Of a DNA stretch of 64,000 bases, positions 44,760 through 56,442 are shown in pieces. A program made the translations under genes and the position numbers. The number at the start of each line of letters is the position of its first letter. Position 1 is the first letter of the stretch. Under the pieces are notes generated by a model. It saw only the letters and a program-made list of their open reading frames with translations. It made no database searches and was not told where the DNA came from. Source of the DNA: Platanthera guangdongensis (taxonomy: Eukaryota; Streptophyta; Magnoliopsida; Asparagales; Orchidaceae); NCBI GenBank assembly GCA_039583875.1, contig CM077149.1, positions 26,425,194 to 26,489,193 on the forward strand. Reading direction: 5' to 3'.

Positions 44760-46495
44760 GATTGTTTATTTTATAATGGGGAAATTGCTTAAGAGGTTGC
44801 GATATTGCTAAGGATTTGCTTGCTTTCTCTCTCCCACTCTTCAAAATCTTCTAACTAATGCTCTAGCTCCTCTCACTGCTTCCATCCAAACTCTCTCTGC
44901 CACGGTTGCTGCTCTATCCCCTATCCCTTCTTCTGGGGTACTGGTTTAGGACCTTCTGCAGCAAGTCAGGGGGAGATGCTTCATAATGAAGATGTTCTAG
45001 TGAGTGCAGCACAGAAAAAGCAGCAGCAGAAGTAGAAGCAGCAGTAGCAGAACTTGATTCTTTCATGACTGACTCTTCAGAAGATGTAGCTGATTCTTCT
45101 AACATAATAGATTTAATAGAATCAGATACTGATATGGATGAGCCTGTTTTGGCTGAGATAGACACTGTTGGTGATTATATTATAAATCCCACAGTTGATC
45201 TTTTGAAATTGTTGAGCATGTTTGATAAAGCTCATTTGAACTTTCTGTCAAAAGACTACATAAAGCCATCTTTGGCTATAGTCCCCTACACCTCACAAAT
45301 AAGCCCCAACGTTGCCAAGCAACTGAAGGCTAGTTTTGCCATTACAGAAGTCCCTATTATTTCATATCCACCAAACGCTGCTCCCCTCATTACTTTATCC
45401 CCTCCCAGAGACATTTCTGCTCCAACTTTTGTTGTGGATGACTCTCCAATGGCTGATCTTGATGAATTGATCATAGATAATGTAGAAGAAGAGAATAAAA
45501 TAGTTGCTGAAAGCACTATTGTGTATAGCTCTCCTGCTCCAGCTCCTCTTCCAGCCCCTTCCCAGGTAGAAAAACCATTGATATCTGTAGAGGCTCTAAA
45601 AGAAATAAATGCACTGTATGATAATCCTCAAGACTCTTTTGATGATGAGGATGGTGAAGAGCACTCTGATGATGAGCCTAAGAAAAAGGTTTCCAAGAAA
45701 AGGAAAGCTCATCCACCTCCTGCTCCAAAACTCAATCCAACAAATGATACTCCATATTATATACTTCAGAAGATCACACCATACAAGGGCATGGTAACAT
45801 GGATGTGGTTGTCCAAGAACCAATAGAAAGAGAGAAAGAAAAGTAGGAGATACTCACCTCCTCCTCAAAGATTCAAGAAGTACCCTCCTCCTCCTCGTCT
45901 ACCTGCTGTTGGTGCTTCAGGCACTTCATCTCAGAGGACTACCCAATACCAAACATATCAAAGACATCAGGGTAGGTCCTCCTCCTCTTCAGGAAGCAGC
46001 CAGCAGAGGCATTATTCTTCAGGTACACAACATCAACAACAACAACAACAACAAATCACTGAACATCAGAAAGTTGAAAGCCCAAAGTGACCTGCCTCCC
46101 CTCCTATACCTTTTGAAGATCCAGAAACGGCTACCACTGCAAGGATGGTCAGATTCCAAGAATTGGTTGTCCTATCCATGATCAATAAAGCAAAAGTTGA
46201 AGGAAAGGATCATTCTGAATACACTACCATGTCCAAATACAGGAAGGAAGAACTCAACAGGTTTGCTAAAGCTAACGAATTTTTTAATGTTGATGACTAC
46301 ATGAAACTGTATCCAGAAGCTGTAGTGTCAAGGGCTACCTCCCTTAATATCATTGGAGCTGCTGATATGACAATGACTAAAACTCAAGCAGCAAACCCAA
46401 ACAGGGAAATCAAATTTACACAGCCTGGTGAACAAGCTAAAGAGGAGAAGCATAAGGAGCAAAAGAAGAAGAAAAAAATTTTGAAGTGCCTTTAG
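44760..46495 (+). pseudogene. Copia F accessory reading frame of unknown function
   Basis: I do not recognise this protein. From ATG 45065 one frame runs to TAG at 45824-45826 (253 residues) and continues in the same frame through TGA at 46088-46090 to the stop at 46495: 477 codons with two internal stops. The frame is open upstream to 44990. Coding-like sequence in other frames (LTNALAPLTASIQTLSATVA near 44850) suggests a longer original protein. Features are an acidic N-terminal part (45065-45200), Pro/Ala stretches and a basic cluster KKKVSKKRK (about 45686). A Ser/Gln tract with a CAA run (46028-46055) and a Lys-rich tail follow. It occupies the position where SIRE relatives can carry an env-like ORF, but I see no clear signal or membrane segment. 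Confidence 0.6.
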
Positions 46496-46647
46496 TCTTT
46501 CTGTTACTCTAAAACTATATGTTTAATTCCTGAGACAAAGCTTACTCTCTATATATATATCTACTGCACATTTAATTTTTTCCTGCCAGATATATGTATT
46601 TTTGCTTTGTAATTTTTTGTGTGTCTGTAATTAGTGACCTGACCCAA

Positions 46648-46659
46648 ATAGGGGGAGAT
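46648..46659 (+). other. Polypurine tract of Copia F
   Basis: ATAGGGGGAGAT immediately precedes the 3' LTR start TGTTGGATC. A second copy of the same word is inside the element at about 44752-44763. Confidence 0.8.
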
Positions 46660-48440
46660 TGTTGGATCTCTAGTTGGATTTGGGCTATGTTCACTAATCT
46701 AGGATGTTTGATCCAACATGTATAGCTAGGGTCATGTTTGTGTCCTAAAGTTTAGGCCATATCCTTAGAGTCAACACTGTATGGACCAGCCATCAACAGA
46801 CTGCAGAAGACTGAAGACTCAGAGAAATTTCAAAGACTCCGAAAATGAGTTCGACTTTCGTCTAACTCAGCTCGACGAAAGTCGTGCTCAACTCGATGAA
46901 CTCAGAGATAATTCTCTGAGCTGAGCTCGACGAACTTAGTTCTCAGGTCGACAATTTATGGATACTCTATTTCAAATATTCTAAGTAAAGAATCATACTC
47001 CAGTCGACAAATTCATGTTCTCAGCTCGATGAAGTTGGACCACAATCTCGACAAGTTGTATCAGGTAGCTGTTAGCAGTTCTCAGGTCGATGAAATCAAT
47101 TCTCAGGTCGACAAAATCAATTCTCAGGTCGATGATTTCTGGACACTTTACTTCTACGTTATCACGTCTAAGAAACATTTTCACTAAACTCCAGTCGACG
47201 AAGTTAGAATCTCAGCTCGACGATCTTGATGCACAGAATTGGCAAGGCTCTGGAGAAAGCAGTTATCTATTCTTAGTTCGACGATCTTGGATCTCAGCTC
47301 GACGAACAAAGGTTATCTTGTCGACGAACATAACTTCTCAGCTCGACGAACTCTGAACCCAGGTTGACGAATTCTGTTCTCTGCTCAACGATTTCTGTGG
47401 AGTTCCAGACTTGGAAATTTCCCTCCCCCTGTCCTCATTTTATTGCAATAATTCCTGAGTAATCCATGCTTACATATTCTTTGAATATTACCGTTAGAAG
47501 CAAACATTGATTACAGTCTTCATAAGGACTATTACTTGCCGCTTTTCAATGGGCCAGTTGGGGAAATCAATCAATGCAGATATTCTCCAGGCCGTCAGTA
47601 ATCAATGCTGAAGAAATTCAAAATTCAGAAGGAAGATTACATCAAAAATATAAAAGGATTTTTTCTTCTTCCTTCTCGGCAACATTCAGTATACAGAAAA
47701 AGAAATCATACATTAACAGACACTAGAAGCCCCAGACCAGAGAAACAACAGCAAGCTAAAGAAGATGAAGAACATCCATTCAAAATCAAGAGCCTTCTTC
47801 CTTCTTCTTTCCAAGATTCTTCAAGGACAACAAAACTTTATCAGTCAAGAAGTTCCTGGAGCACCTCTGGTCAAGGCAAAAGATTGAAGACCTACTCACC
47901 CTTCAGCAAAGCTCCAACCTTCCTGATCAAATTAATATCTCAGGGGGAGCTTTTTTATCATCAAAGATCCACTTAACTCTTCTCAGTTGTATTTGAGAAA
48001 GAGAAGACAAGATCACTCTCTCATCCCCCACTGAAAAAAGGATTCGTTAACTACCTTCAAAAGTTATTCCTGGTTGTAAGTCACCTGATCAAAGGACCTG
48101 GGATTATTTTTTGAGCACCTAATCAAAAGCATATTGGTGGCAGTCACCTGATCAAAAACTTGAGTGGATTCCTACCAGGGTGGTAGAAGAGTTGATGTAC
48201 CCATGTTGGGGAACCACTATAAAATTCTTGTGTTGTCTTCTTGCCATCTTTTTCTTTTGTTCTTGATGTGGCTGTGCTAGTTAGGATGTTGTGTCTGTGA
48301 TAGCTAGTTTATATTTGTTGTGCCTGTAGTAGATTATTTCATCTTAGGACTGATTTTTTATTTACAGCAAACGGCTTTAAAAGTTTCAAGATATTCTATT
48401 CACCCCCTATATAGTATATCAGATCTAACCGTAACTTTCA
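46660..48440 (+). repeat. Copia F 3' LTR
   Basis: 1781 bp, TGTTGGATCTC to CCGTAACTTTCA. It contains some twenty TCGACGAA-like words at 46850-47400, a TATA box at 47649-47656, and the blocks GGAACCACTATAA and ATTCACCCCC near the end. The end was placed by aligning TCAGATCTAACCGTAACTTTCA with the 5' LTR end. Confidence 0.8.
47649..47656 (+). promoter_or_regulatory. TATA box of the Copia F 3' LTR
   Basis: TATAAAAG, about 250 bases downstream of the TCGACGAA array. Confidence 0.55.
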
Positions 48441-49981
48441 CACCCGTACACAGCCAGTCACATACTGAATCAGTCTGCATGCTATACGTGGACATAGAAC
48501 CAATCCGAACAACTTACGAACAATGCTTCACACCGCCGCATGAGTCCACGACCAACAGGCAGATTGCCCGGTCAACAGTAGACTCATCGGACAACCTGGA
48601 CTTGTCATAATGTGACCAAGTCCAAACCACCAACAGCACGAGCTCGGCGGACACGAACCAGACTGCCAAACTCCATGGACAGTCCTCCATCACAAATGTG
48701 GCTATCACCCACCACATCACTGGAAAAATCCACAAGGACCAATGCCAGACTCACAACCACCAAAGCCAGTCCGCTATAGCGAACTCTGCGGATCAACCAC
48801 CAATTCTCCCAGTTACACCAAGAACCTACAATCAGTAAGACCGCAGACCGAGCTTAGCACCACCATCAGACCGCCATATACTGTCCGCTCAGGCCACTCC
48901 ACTAGACGCCCAAGCCTCCAAGACTGCCCCGGCCACTAACTGCCCAGGCCGTAACATCAATCTGCCAAGGCCGCCAACTCAGACCTCCTAGACTGCCCGG
49001 CCTGCTCCATCACCCACTTTCACATCATAATTTTCAACAAGTTACAACCTGGATTTTTCATGGATATTACGGCCAAGGACATACTGACTCCTCCATTTTT
49101 GATCCAGCTCAAGCAACTCTGTGCAGATTCATGTGATCTCTTATTTTAGTCTCCACTTCTCGTCTCTTTATGTACCTCAGGCAGCTGCAAATTTAATTTC
49201 ACCATTAACAAGGCATTAATTGCATGTTTGTTCATGAATCGTCTATGCAGCCTACCGTATAGTATAGAATGGGGACCAGTAGTGTCTGGATGGTATTCAC
49301 GGGCTCAGCCCAGAACCTGCCACATTGTAGGTGCATACAATATGCTCCTTATTATCTTCTTTCAGTCTTTGTGTGCGTGCTTACCCCCCCCCCCCCACCC
49401 CCACCTGATGGCCACATTAAACCTTGTAATTTTCCTCTAGATATTAAAGGAGACCCGTCACAAGTGAGGCATTGACTACAGTGGGTCCAGTGTTGTGATC
49501 GCTGCTTCCAATAGTCCCCCTAATTCTCCCCTACTCATCTCTCTCCCTCTGGCTACAGTGCTCTCCTTGGGTAGAGTAACCGACTTTTTGAAGTTTAAGT
49601 TTCTCTTTGATTGATCCCCCGGGAAGTGATTGTGTGTGGAAGAACTAGGTGACAAAATTTGCAGTAATGGTTTGAACACGTGACCTTCAGATCTAACCAC
49701 ATTGGGGAGTCGTCTGGTAGTCACACAGGACTAGTACAGACCCTAGAATGATTTTAAGAGGGATGTTGCAAACCTCTCCTTTAGGAGAACGAACAATCAC
49801 AAAAGATCATGAGATAGGTATGGCAGCTCAACATCGGTTTATAGCTCGAGAAGGTGGGGTACATCTTGTGCCCGCGCAGGAGGTCTAGGAGATACCTTTC
49901 TTGAAGTGATGGAAGAATGGCCATCTCAGTCAATGGCAAGTTAGAGGAAAAGAGTAAAGCGCTCCCCATTTAGTGCATACA
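48441..49981. other. Unassigned intergenic DNA
   Basis: I find no protein motif, LTR pair or RNA gene here. Positions 48850-49010 are rich in words such as TGCCCAGGCC and CTGCCCGGCC, the type of CG-rich reiteration seen in the LTR U3 regions of this window. The first part may therefore be an old LTR. A run of 13 C lies at 49384-49396. Open frames (48320-48610, 49228-49440) have no recognisable content. Confidence 0.5.
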
Positions 49982-51088
49982 TGTAGCACCACAATCCGTT
50001 ACGTGTAATATAACAGAAGGTCCGGTCGGAGCCTCACGTCATATTCTACGGACATTCAACTAAGTTGTAGGTTAATATATAAAAAAACAAACGAAATCTA
50101 ACTCAGAGCAGTCTAGCGGAAGCTTCATGGATTATTAGAGCTCAATATACTTGAATATCCACTAATATATACCACATATGAATGTTATACAAAATTCACA
50201 AAAAGATCGGTCTTAAGGCCTTACAATTGTTCTTCATACAAGTGGTTTACCAATATCGGCATGGAAGCTGGCCACACATGAAAATAATAAAAAGCTCTTT
50301 GCTTGGCCTTCGAGGGTTGACATAGCATCGTAGGGATGCAAACCGCTATTTCACGCTCGGATCTCCAGCACCTATATAGGGACAGTCCACCACGAAGATG
50401 GCAAACAAGGCAGTGGTCGACTTTATCTAACCAATTTATAACGAACCTACCCCATTCCCATGGCAACGGTTTTCCTTACCTACAGACATAGCATTCATAT
50501 ATATATTTATGTGTGTGTGTGTGTACCACACAAAGCTACAACTTAAGCACCATTCAATATATCATGAAGGTACAACTTAAGCACAATTCAATCTATTTCA
50601 CAAACGTTTGCATCACATGCCAAACGTCCCGTGCACTCAGGGCACCTTATCGGTGTATTGGAAATATGCAGCCCCACCACCGTCCAAAAGTCGGAGACTT
50701 GACGGTAAACTATGAGCATTATTGTCTTTCCGACATCGGGACTAAGACTTCCCCCTATGCCAATGGTAATTGCTACGTACTTTCGGTCTATTTAACCATC
50801 TGACATAGAGTTGTTTCAGTTCAGCCTTTTCCCATTGCTCAAATTGCCATGACATCGCTGAAAGTGGAGCCTTCAGAGCTAATCAAAAGAAGCAGGTCAC
50901 ATCACCTTCCCCGTGAATTAAACATAACCAATGTTATATTTAATGGATGGCTCTCCTTGCCATCAGAGCTGGGCACCAAGGCTCACAGCTCACATAAAAT
51001 CCACATGATCTCCAAGAGACAGGTTTCGTAATTAACATGCTATCTGGGAGCTATCGCCAGTGATAGCCACTATCGCCTGGCATTAACA
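49982..51088 (-). repeat. Tekay-like LTR, diverged
   Basis: The plus strand begins TGTAGCACCACAATCCG. This matches in order the inverted end of the Tekay LTR (14530-15023): the GGTCCGGTCGGAGCC block, CTAGCGGAAGC, the CATATGAA block, GGCCACACATGAA and CCTTCGAGGGTTGACATAGC. The other end, GGCATTAACA, is the inverse of a TGTTAATGCC start. It is probably a solo or end LTR. No clear target duplication is visible (ATACA and ACAAA flank it). Confidence 0.65.
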
Positions 51089-51131
51089 ACAAAACACATT
51101 TTTCTATCCCCGGTCTCAGCCACAACTGGAA

Positions 51132-51892
51132 TGTAACACCCCATATTTGACAGTAGAAATTATGTCACTATCACCAGGCAATATTGGGTATCTCCTGATG
51201 GTAATAACAATGCAGCATTGGTCGAGCTGCACTCGACGCATTCAACAAGTTCGATGAATCGTCGAACGAAAATCGACGATTGGCGATAGTGGGAATCTCC
51301 ATATGGCGATAGTGAGAGGCGTTGAGTCATCACCTGACTCTCTCGATGCTCTGGACTCTCTCGATGTACTCAATGCGTTCGAGGAATCGTCGAAAGGATA
51401 TCGCCAAGTGGTGATAGTGGGTGTCGCTGGACGATGATAGCGATAAGCATTGAGTGGGCACTCAACGCACTCGACTCCTAAAAGCATTGAGCGGCGTGAT
51501 ATCGCTGGCGACAGTGGGTGTCACCGGGTGATAGGAACATGTGGCATATGACACGTGTCAGATTGGCTGTTAAGCGGCCAATAAGCAGTGTTGAAACCAA
51601 TAACCCAGTTCCACCTAGAGTTCAGACCTGAAGCTGCAACATACTCTTACTCTTCTCGAACCACCATCCAGATGTGAGTCACAGGACAAGAAATAGTCCG
51701 AAGGTCTCAACTTGGAGGTCAGACCTCTTACACGGAAGAATCTGAATTTCTCCCTTCCCAAACCAATGCTGAGCAAGGTGTCTTTGAGGAAGAATATGGA
51801 AACGTTCAACAACATGTTCAAGGAACCTTATCAGTCTATTTATAGGTCTCTGAGTTTGATCTGCTAATAACCATACTGAAACAACATTAAAT
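51132..51892 (+). repeat. Probable LTR fragment
   Basis: TGTAACACCCCATATTTGACAG has the look of a chromovirus LTR start. Repeated GGCGATAGTGG words and TCGTCGA words follow (51190-51540). No end or partner is visible before the TR-GAG at 51893. On the opposite strand TATAAATA occurs at 51837-51844, which could instead mark a minus-strand promoter, so the orientation is unsettled. Confidence 0.35.
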
Positions 51893-52779
51893 TGATGCAA
51901 GCCGCTCCCCAAAATGGGATTAAGGCACAAAATGGCAAAGGGATTCCTATGGGGAATTTATGCGAACACGGGGTGTGCGTGCAAAACTCAATTTCGGCAG
52001 AGTTTCTTCTATAATGTCACGATCTCACAAGTGGGAAATTCCCATCCAAACCTGCACGAACATTCATATATACATTTTCATAACCTTGTCATATGTCTAA
52101 CATCACATCACAACATTTCCATCCACATAGAGAGTGATCCCGATTAAGAATTTGATTCGGAAAAACACTCCAAATGCAGCCCTCAAAACAAAATCAAATG
52201 AGGATATACCAAATCCTCTTGATCCATTCGAAACCAAGGGCTAAACCAACCTCGGTTTGTAAACATCCAATGGGACCTATCCTTACAAAACCTTTGCAAA
52301 AATCGGATGAAAAGCAATGTAAAATTCAGATTTTGTTAATGCAAATTGGAATCAAACTTTAGGATAAAATATGATATCAAAGTTTCCACTAATCTCACAA
52401 TCCAAGATGAAGATTACACAAGTTTTAGGATAGGAACTCGTTACCTAAGATCTGAAATTAAAGAGGAGGAGGAGGATAACTATGGAAGAGTCGCACTTCC
52501 ACGTGTCCACCAGAGTCACACCGGATGGGGAGAACCGAGCCGCCTTCTTTGGAGTCACACCAGAGGAGGTAGGAGATCGCCGGATCAGCAGGAATCGCCA
52601 CCAAGAGGGGCGGGGGCAGCAGCTGTACGCGTTTCCTGGAGGTCGGGTTTCGGCCAGGCCGAAGGTGCTGCTTCACGCAAAGTTAGGGTTAGGTTCCGGT
52701 TTCTTTTTTTTTCATCATCCCATCTCCATCCCTCAATACACATATATATAATATCATACACCACTCCATCCACCCTTCA
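51893..52779 (-). repeat. TR-GAG 2 3' LTR
   Basis: Plus strand TGATGCAAGCCGCTCCCC to CCACCCTTCA. It is colinear with 55551-56442 with scattered differences, including the blocks GGGATTCCTATGGGGAATT, CATCCACATAGAGAGTGATC and GGAGAACCGAGCCGCCTTCTT. A TATATATAAT stretch lies at about 52743-52752. The exact inner end may be up to about 18 bases further right. Confidence 0.82.
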
Positions 52780-52947
52780 TGAAATCAAAACTAAACCTTT
52801 CCACTAATGCTTAACAAAAATAAAACAACATATTAAAAAGACTTTTAAAAGACTTATAAATTTATAACTTATAAATTTATAAATCATATGACAAAAATGT
52901 TGATAAAAGTATTATGATTATAGTATTATTACAAAATTGAAATAACA

Positions 52948-55347
52948 TTATAGCCATAATGATGTGAAGTAATGACGTCGATGGCGGCGGTGAAGACAAT
53001 TGCAGCAACGACCATCAATGTCCACGAAAATGTAGCGGCGACGATCAAGAGTGAGATCCATATCATCACGAGCAAATGGCGATGCATCCTCGTCATCAAT
53101 CCTCCCCCGCTCAAAATCACTCATCCTCGATGAGTGGGAAGGGAGAGAATAGTATGAGGAAACAACATGCATAGGTAGCATAGCAAGAGCGGACATCCAC
53201 GGGGCAGGACAAGCAGTGCATTCATCTGCAATAGAATAGAACCTATCATGAGCAAGAGCAGCAGAAAACCTCGTAGATGTGTCAGCATAAATAAGAGCAA
53301 TGCAGATCTTACCATACAATGCGACAACCAGGATACTCAAATGGAACAGCGACATGGAAAGAATCTCACCTCCCAACCTAAGAGAATCTGAAGTGGAAGA
53401 GAGAAACGTCAGAGAAAACCACTCAGGTGGAAACCAGATATGCAAAATTAAATCCGAAAATTTGAAACACGGTGAAAAATCGATTGCCTCGTAAAAATAC
53501 AAAAAAATTGCATTAAATCCAAAATTCTTGAAAATCATGAAAGGATCGGCACTCCAACATGATAATTTTGTTACGTAACCCGAAGGTATCCACTTGGGGG
53601 CTAACTAGACTAAATTTGAGTCAACAATTCTACAGTCAGAAGCTCTCGGAGGTGAACAGACGCGAAAGTGATGCAACCCACAGACACTGGTATAAGGCAA
53701 CGACATGTGTACATGCAGATCGTACCAGGATGGATGAAAAATATGTGCAATTTGATTTGATGGGTAACAATGTCGTGAGGACACCAACTCAAAAGGCACA
53801 GTCGCCGTGAAATCATATGCAGTCGCAGACGAAGACATTTTCGCAGACGGACACTCACTAATACATAGCCCACAAGTCAAGTCCAATGGAGGTGCTAATA
53901 ATGACAGCCTAACTAAGTGGATCAGAACAGTGAAAACCAAGCCATGTCCTAACAAGTCCGCTGATCGAGCCAAAAGAACAGGAGGGAGGGTCAGTGAAAT
54001 CAAAACCAAAAAAGAATCTAACTCATGGTGAACGTCTCGTACTGGTGTTAACATCAAAGAGAAATCATCCGAGTTTACACTACTAAAATCATCTAAAAGT
54101 ACAACTCCCTCACTATGTAATTCTTCCAACGCACTAAATACATCATCCAATTCAGAATTAGTAGAGGTCTCAGAAATAGACTCAATGCATTTAGGGTCAA
54201 GAGGGAGGATCGACAAAATCTAACCCGACAAAATTTCAAATTCATATTGAGCTTCAGACAATGGTGATAACAACCAGGAAATATCTTTCGGGTCCTCAAC
54301 TTTAAATTCATCCAAAAATAACCTTCCCTCGGAAGGTAAATCTTCCATGACAATAGGTACTTCTGCAAACTCAGGGCCATCAGATGGTTCCTCAACTGTC
54401 ATAGGAGACGAACCTGAAATATGGTCGTGGGGAAGTGGGATAATCCTGGGGGGTGATACCTCAGAGGAGACATCCTCATCCAGGTCACTAGGATATCCAA
54501 GCTCCTGATTGTCACTAAGGTCGTCAAAGAAATTGGCATCGCCCTCAGTGGCGGGCTCAGACGTCGAAGCTAAAAGAGCCAAAGCCCTAGGCTTTGTGGG
54601 GCACTCCAAGACATAGTGTCCAATCACTCCACAAGCGTAACATGTAGCGTTCTCCTTGCAAATCTTAACTGTCTGCCTTTGCTTAACCCGCGGATTCATA
54701 ACATCCCTAGTAGTGACAATGACAAGTGTCGGGAAAGAGGACCTAACCTTCTCCTTCTCCCTAAAGGTTGGTGTACGGGGGCTCGAAATAGTCAGATCTT
54801 GGCGGAGGAGGGATCTAGCGTGAGATTTGTAGTCACTCATGTGATCAAAACCTGGTCTAGTTCCCTGGAGTAGAGAAATAAGATCATGAGACGTACGAGT
54901 TAGGGAGTATGAGTGGACATACTAGTTCGATGTAGGCAAAATCTTAGGAGGCGAATCACTCAGATAATCAGAAATCTCGGAACGACAGTAGGGAGGGTAA
55001 TACTCATCCATTAATAGATTCTTCATAATCTGCCAACCTACAAGTGAGTCGTTGAGTGACATCCCAAAACGTCTCTCCTCATTAAGCCAGAAGGTCTGGG
55101 CTCGACCAATTAATTGTATTCTGACAACGGGAATCTTGTGGGGGCCCACAATACGATATCGCTAAAAATAGCGTTCCATATCCTTCACCCAACATAAAAA
55201 CACTCGCGGTCCACCTATCCCATCATACGTCAGAGCAGGAATTATAACAGGCATAGAGGTGAGCGGTGGTGGTGTTAAATATTGTGTTAGCATAACGTTA
55301 CGCTCAAAGAATGAAGGTGAGTGAGCGGAACTCCCAATGTGTGCCAT
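52948..55347 (-). pseudogene. TR-GAG 2 gag-containing frame, 800 codons with four TAG stops
   Basis: ATG at 55347 opens MAHIGSSAHSP. A single frame runs to TAA at 52948-52950. It is interrupted only by TAG codons at 55162-55164, 54922-54924, 54220-54222 and 53605-53607; I find no frameshift. Residues about 60-140 resemble a Gypsy gag core (IQLIGRAQTFWLNEE, WQIMKNLLMDEYYPP). A zinc knuckle near residue 225 reads CYACGVIGHYVLEC. Acidic Asp/Ser/Pro-rich sequence follows. The last 220 codons (53604-52948) have no stop and include a hydrophobic stretch (LFHLSILVVALYGKICIAL), then an Asp/Arg-rich tail; I do not recognise them. Gag would form the particle; the C-terminal part has no assigned role. 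Confidence 0.7.
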
Positions 55348-55536
55348 AAAAGACCAACGAAAAACTCAAATTAAGTGAACACGAAAAACAATTTTTTTTG
55401 TTTTGATATATTTTAAGAAACACAATTTTTTTATATAACTAAAAATAAAATAGAAGACCAACGAACGTGCCTAAGTGCAAAAGGGGGTAGCTCGGAACAA
55501 ACAGATCATTGCAAAGTTGAAAAATTGGCAAACCTC

Positions 55537-55548
55537 GCTTTGATAACA
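55537..55548 (-). other. PBS-like site of TR-GAG 2
   Basis: On the minus strand the LTR end GCATCA is followed by AT and then TGTTATCAAAGC. This resembles the initiator-tRNA-Met site TGGTATCAGAGC with two differences. Confidence 0.55.
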
Positions 55549-55550
55549 AA

Positions 55551-56442
55551 TTGATGCAGGACACTCCCCAAAATGGGGTTAGGGCACGAAATGGAAAAGG
55601 GATTCCTATGGGGAATTTAGGCGAACACGTGGTGTGCGTGCAAAACTCAAAATTTTGACAGAGTTTCATCTATAATGTCGCGATCTCATAATTGGGAAAT
55701 TCCCATTCAAACCTACATGAACATTCACATATACATTTTCATAACCTTGCCATACATCTAACATAACATCACAACATTTCCATCCACATAGAGAGTGATC
55801 TGAACTAAGAATTCGATTCAGAAAAACAGTCCAAATGTAGCCCTCAAAACAAAATCAAACGAGGATATACCAAATCCTCTTGATCCATTCAAAACCAAAG
55901 TCTAATCCAACCTCGGTTTGCAAACGTCCAAGGGGACCTATCCTTACAAAAACCTTCGTGAAAATGGGATGAAAAGCAATGTAAAATTCAGATTTTGTTG
56001 ATGCAAATTGGAATCAAACTTTAGGATAAAATATGATATCAAAGTTTCCACTAATCTCACAATCCAAGACGAATATTACACAAGTTTTACGAGAGGAACT
56101 CGTTACCCAAGATCTGAAATTAAAGAGGAGGAGGAGGATAACTATGGAAGATTCGCACTTCCACGGGTCCACCTGAGTCGGACCAGATGGGGAGAACCGA
56201 GCCGCCTTCTTCAGAGTCATGCCGGAGGAGATAGGAGATCGCCGGAGCAGTAGTAATCACCACCAAGAGGGGCGGCGACAACATCTATATGCATTTCCTG
56301 GATGTCGGGTTTCGGCCAGGCCGAAGGGGCAGCTTCACGCAAACATAGGGTTAGGTTCCAGTTTCTTTTTTTCATCTTCCCCTCTCCATCCCCTCAATAC
56401 ACATAAATATATAATATCATACAACACTCCCTCCACCCTTCA
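55551..56442 (-). repeat. TR-GAG 2 5' LTR
   Basis: Plus strand TGATGCAGGACACTCCCC to CCACCCTTCA, 892 bp, the partner of 51893-52779. A TATATAATAT stretch at about 56408-56417 is a candidate minus-strand TATA region. Confidence 0.82.

Larger units (their letters stand above)
42597..48440 (+). mobile_element. Copia F, non-autonomous SIRE-like element
   Basis: The element has two LTRs (42597-43904, 46660-48440), an initiator-Met PBS, a broken gag, a coiled-coil segment, an unidentified Pro/Gln-rich frame and a PPT. It has no protease, integrase, RT or RNase H motif in its 2.75 kb interior. The LTR ends are TGTTGGA/TGTTGGAT and CTTTCA, as in the SIRE-type elements here. No exact target duplication is seen (left flank CCTAT, right flank CACCC). 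It would have needed enzymes from a relative. Confidence 0.8.
51893..56442 (-). mobile_element. Second gag-only Gypsy-type retrotransposon (TR-GAG 2)
   Basis: Two LTRs of about 890 bp (51893-52779, 55551-56442) flank 2.77 kb with a single long minus-strand frame. The frame has a gag core and one CCHC knuckle; no pol motif is visible. A PBS-like site adjoins the 5' LTR. It is unrelated to the Athila-derived TR-GAG: LTRs, PBS and gag all differ. Flanking bases do not show an exact target duplication. The lineage within Gypsy is not certain. Confidence 0.75.

Noticed and set aside
42592..48410. CCTAT at 42592-42596 and 48406-48410 as a target-site duplication of Copia F
   Set aside because: The second CCTAT lies inside the 3' LTR. 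Aligning the LTR ends puts the element end at 48440, where the flank is CACCC.
49741..49980. Possible tRNA or small RNA gene
   Set aside because: No cloverleaf with conserved A and B box words could be drawn.
53300..54031. Plus-strand frames (53300-53494, 53559-53810, 53807-54031)
   Set aside because: They are antisense to the long gag-containing frame of TR-GAG 2, are short and carry no motif.
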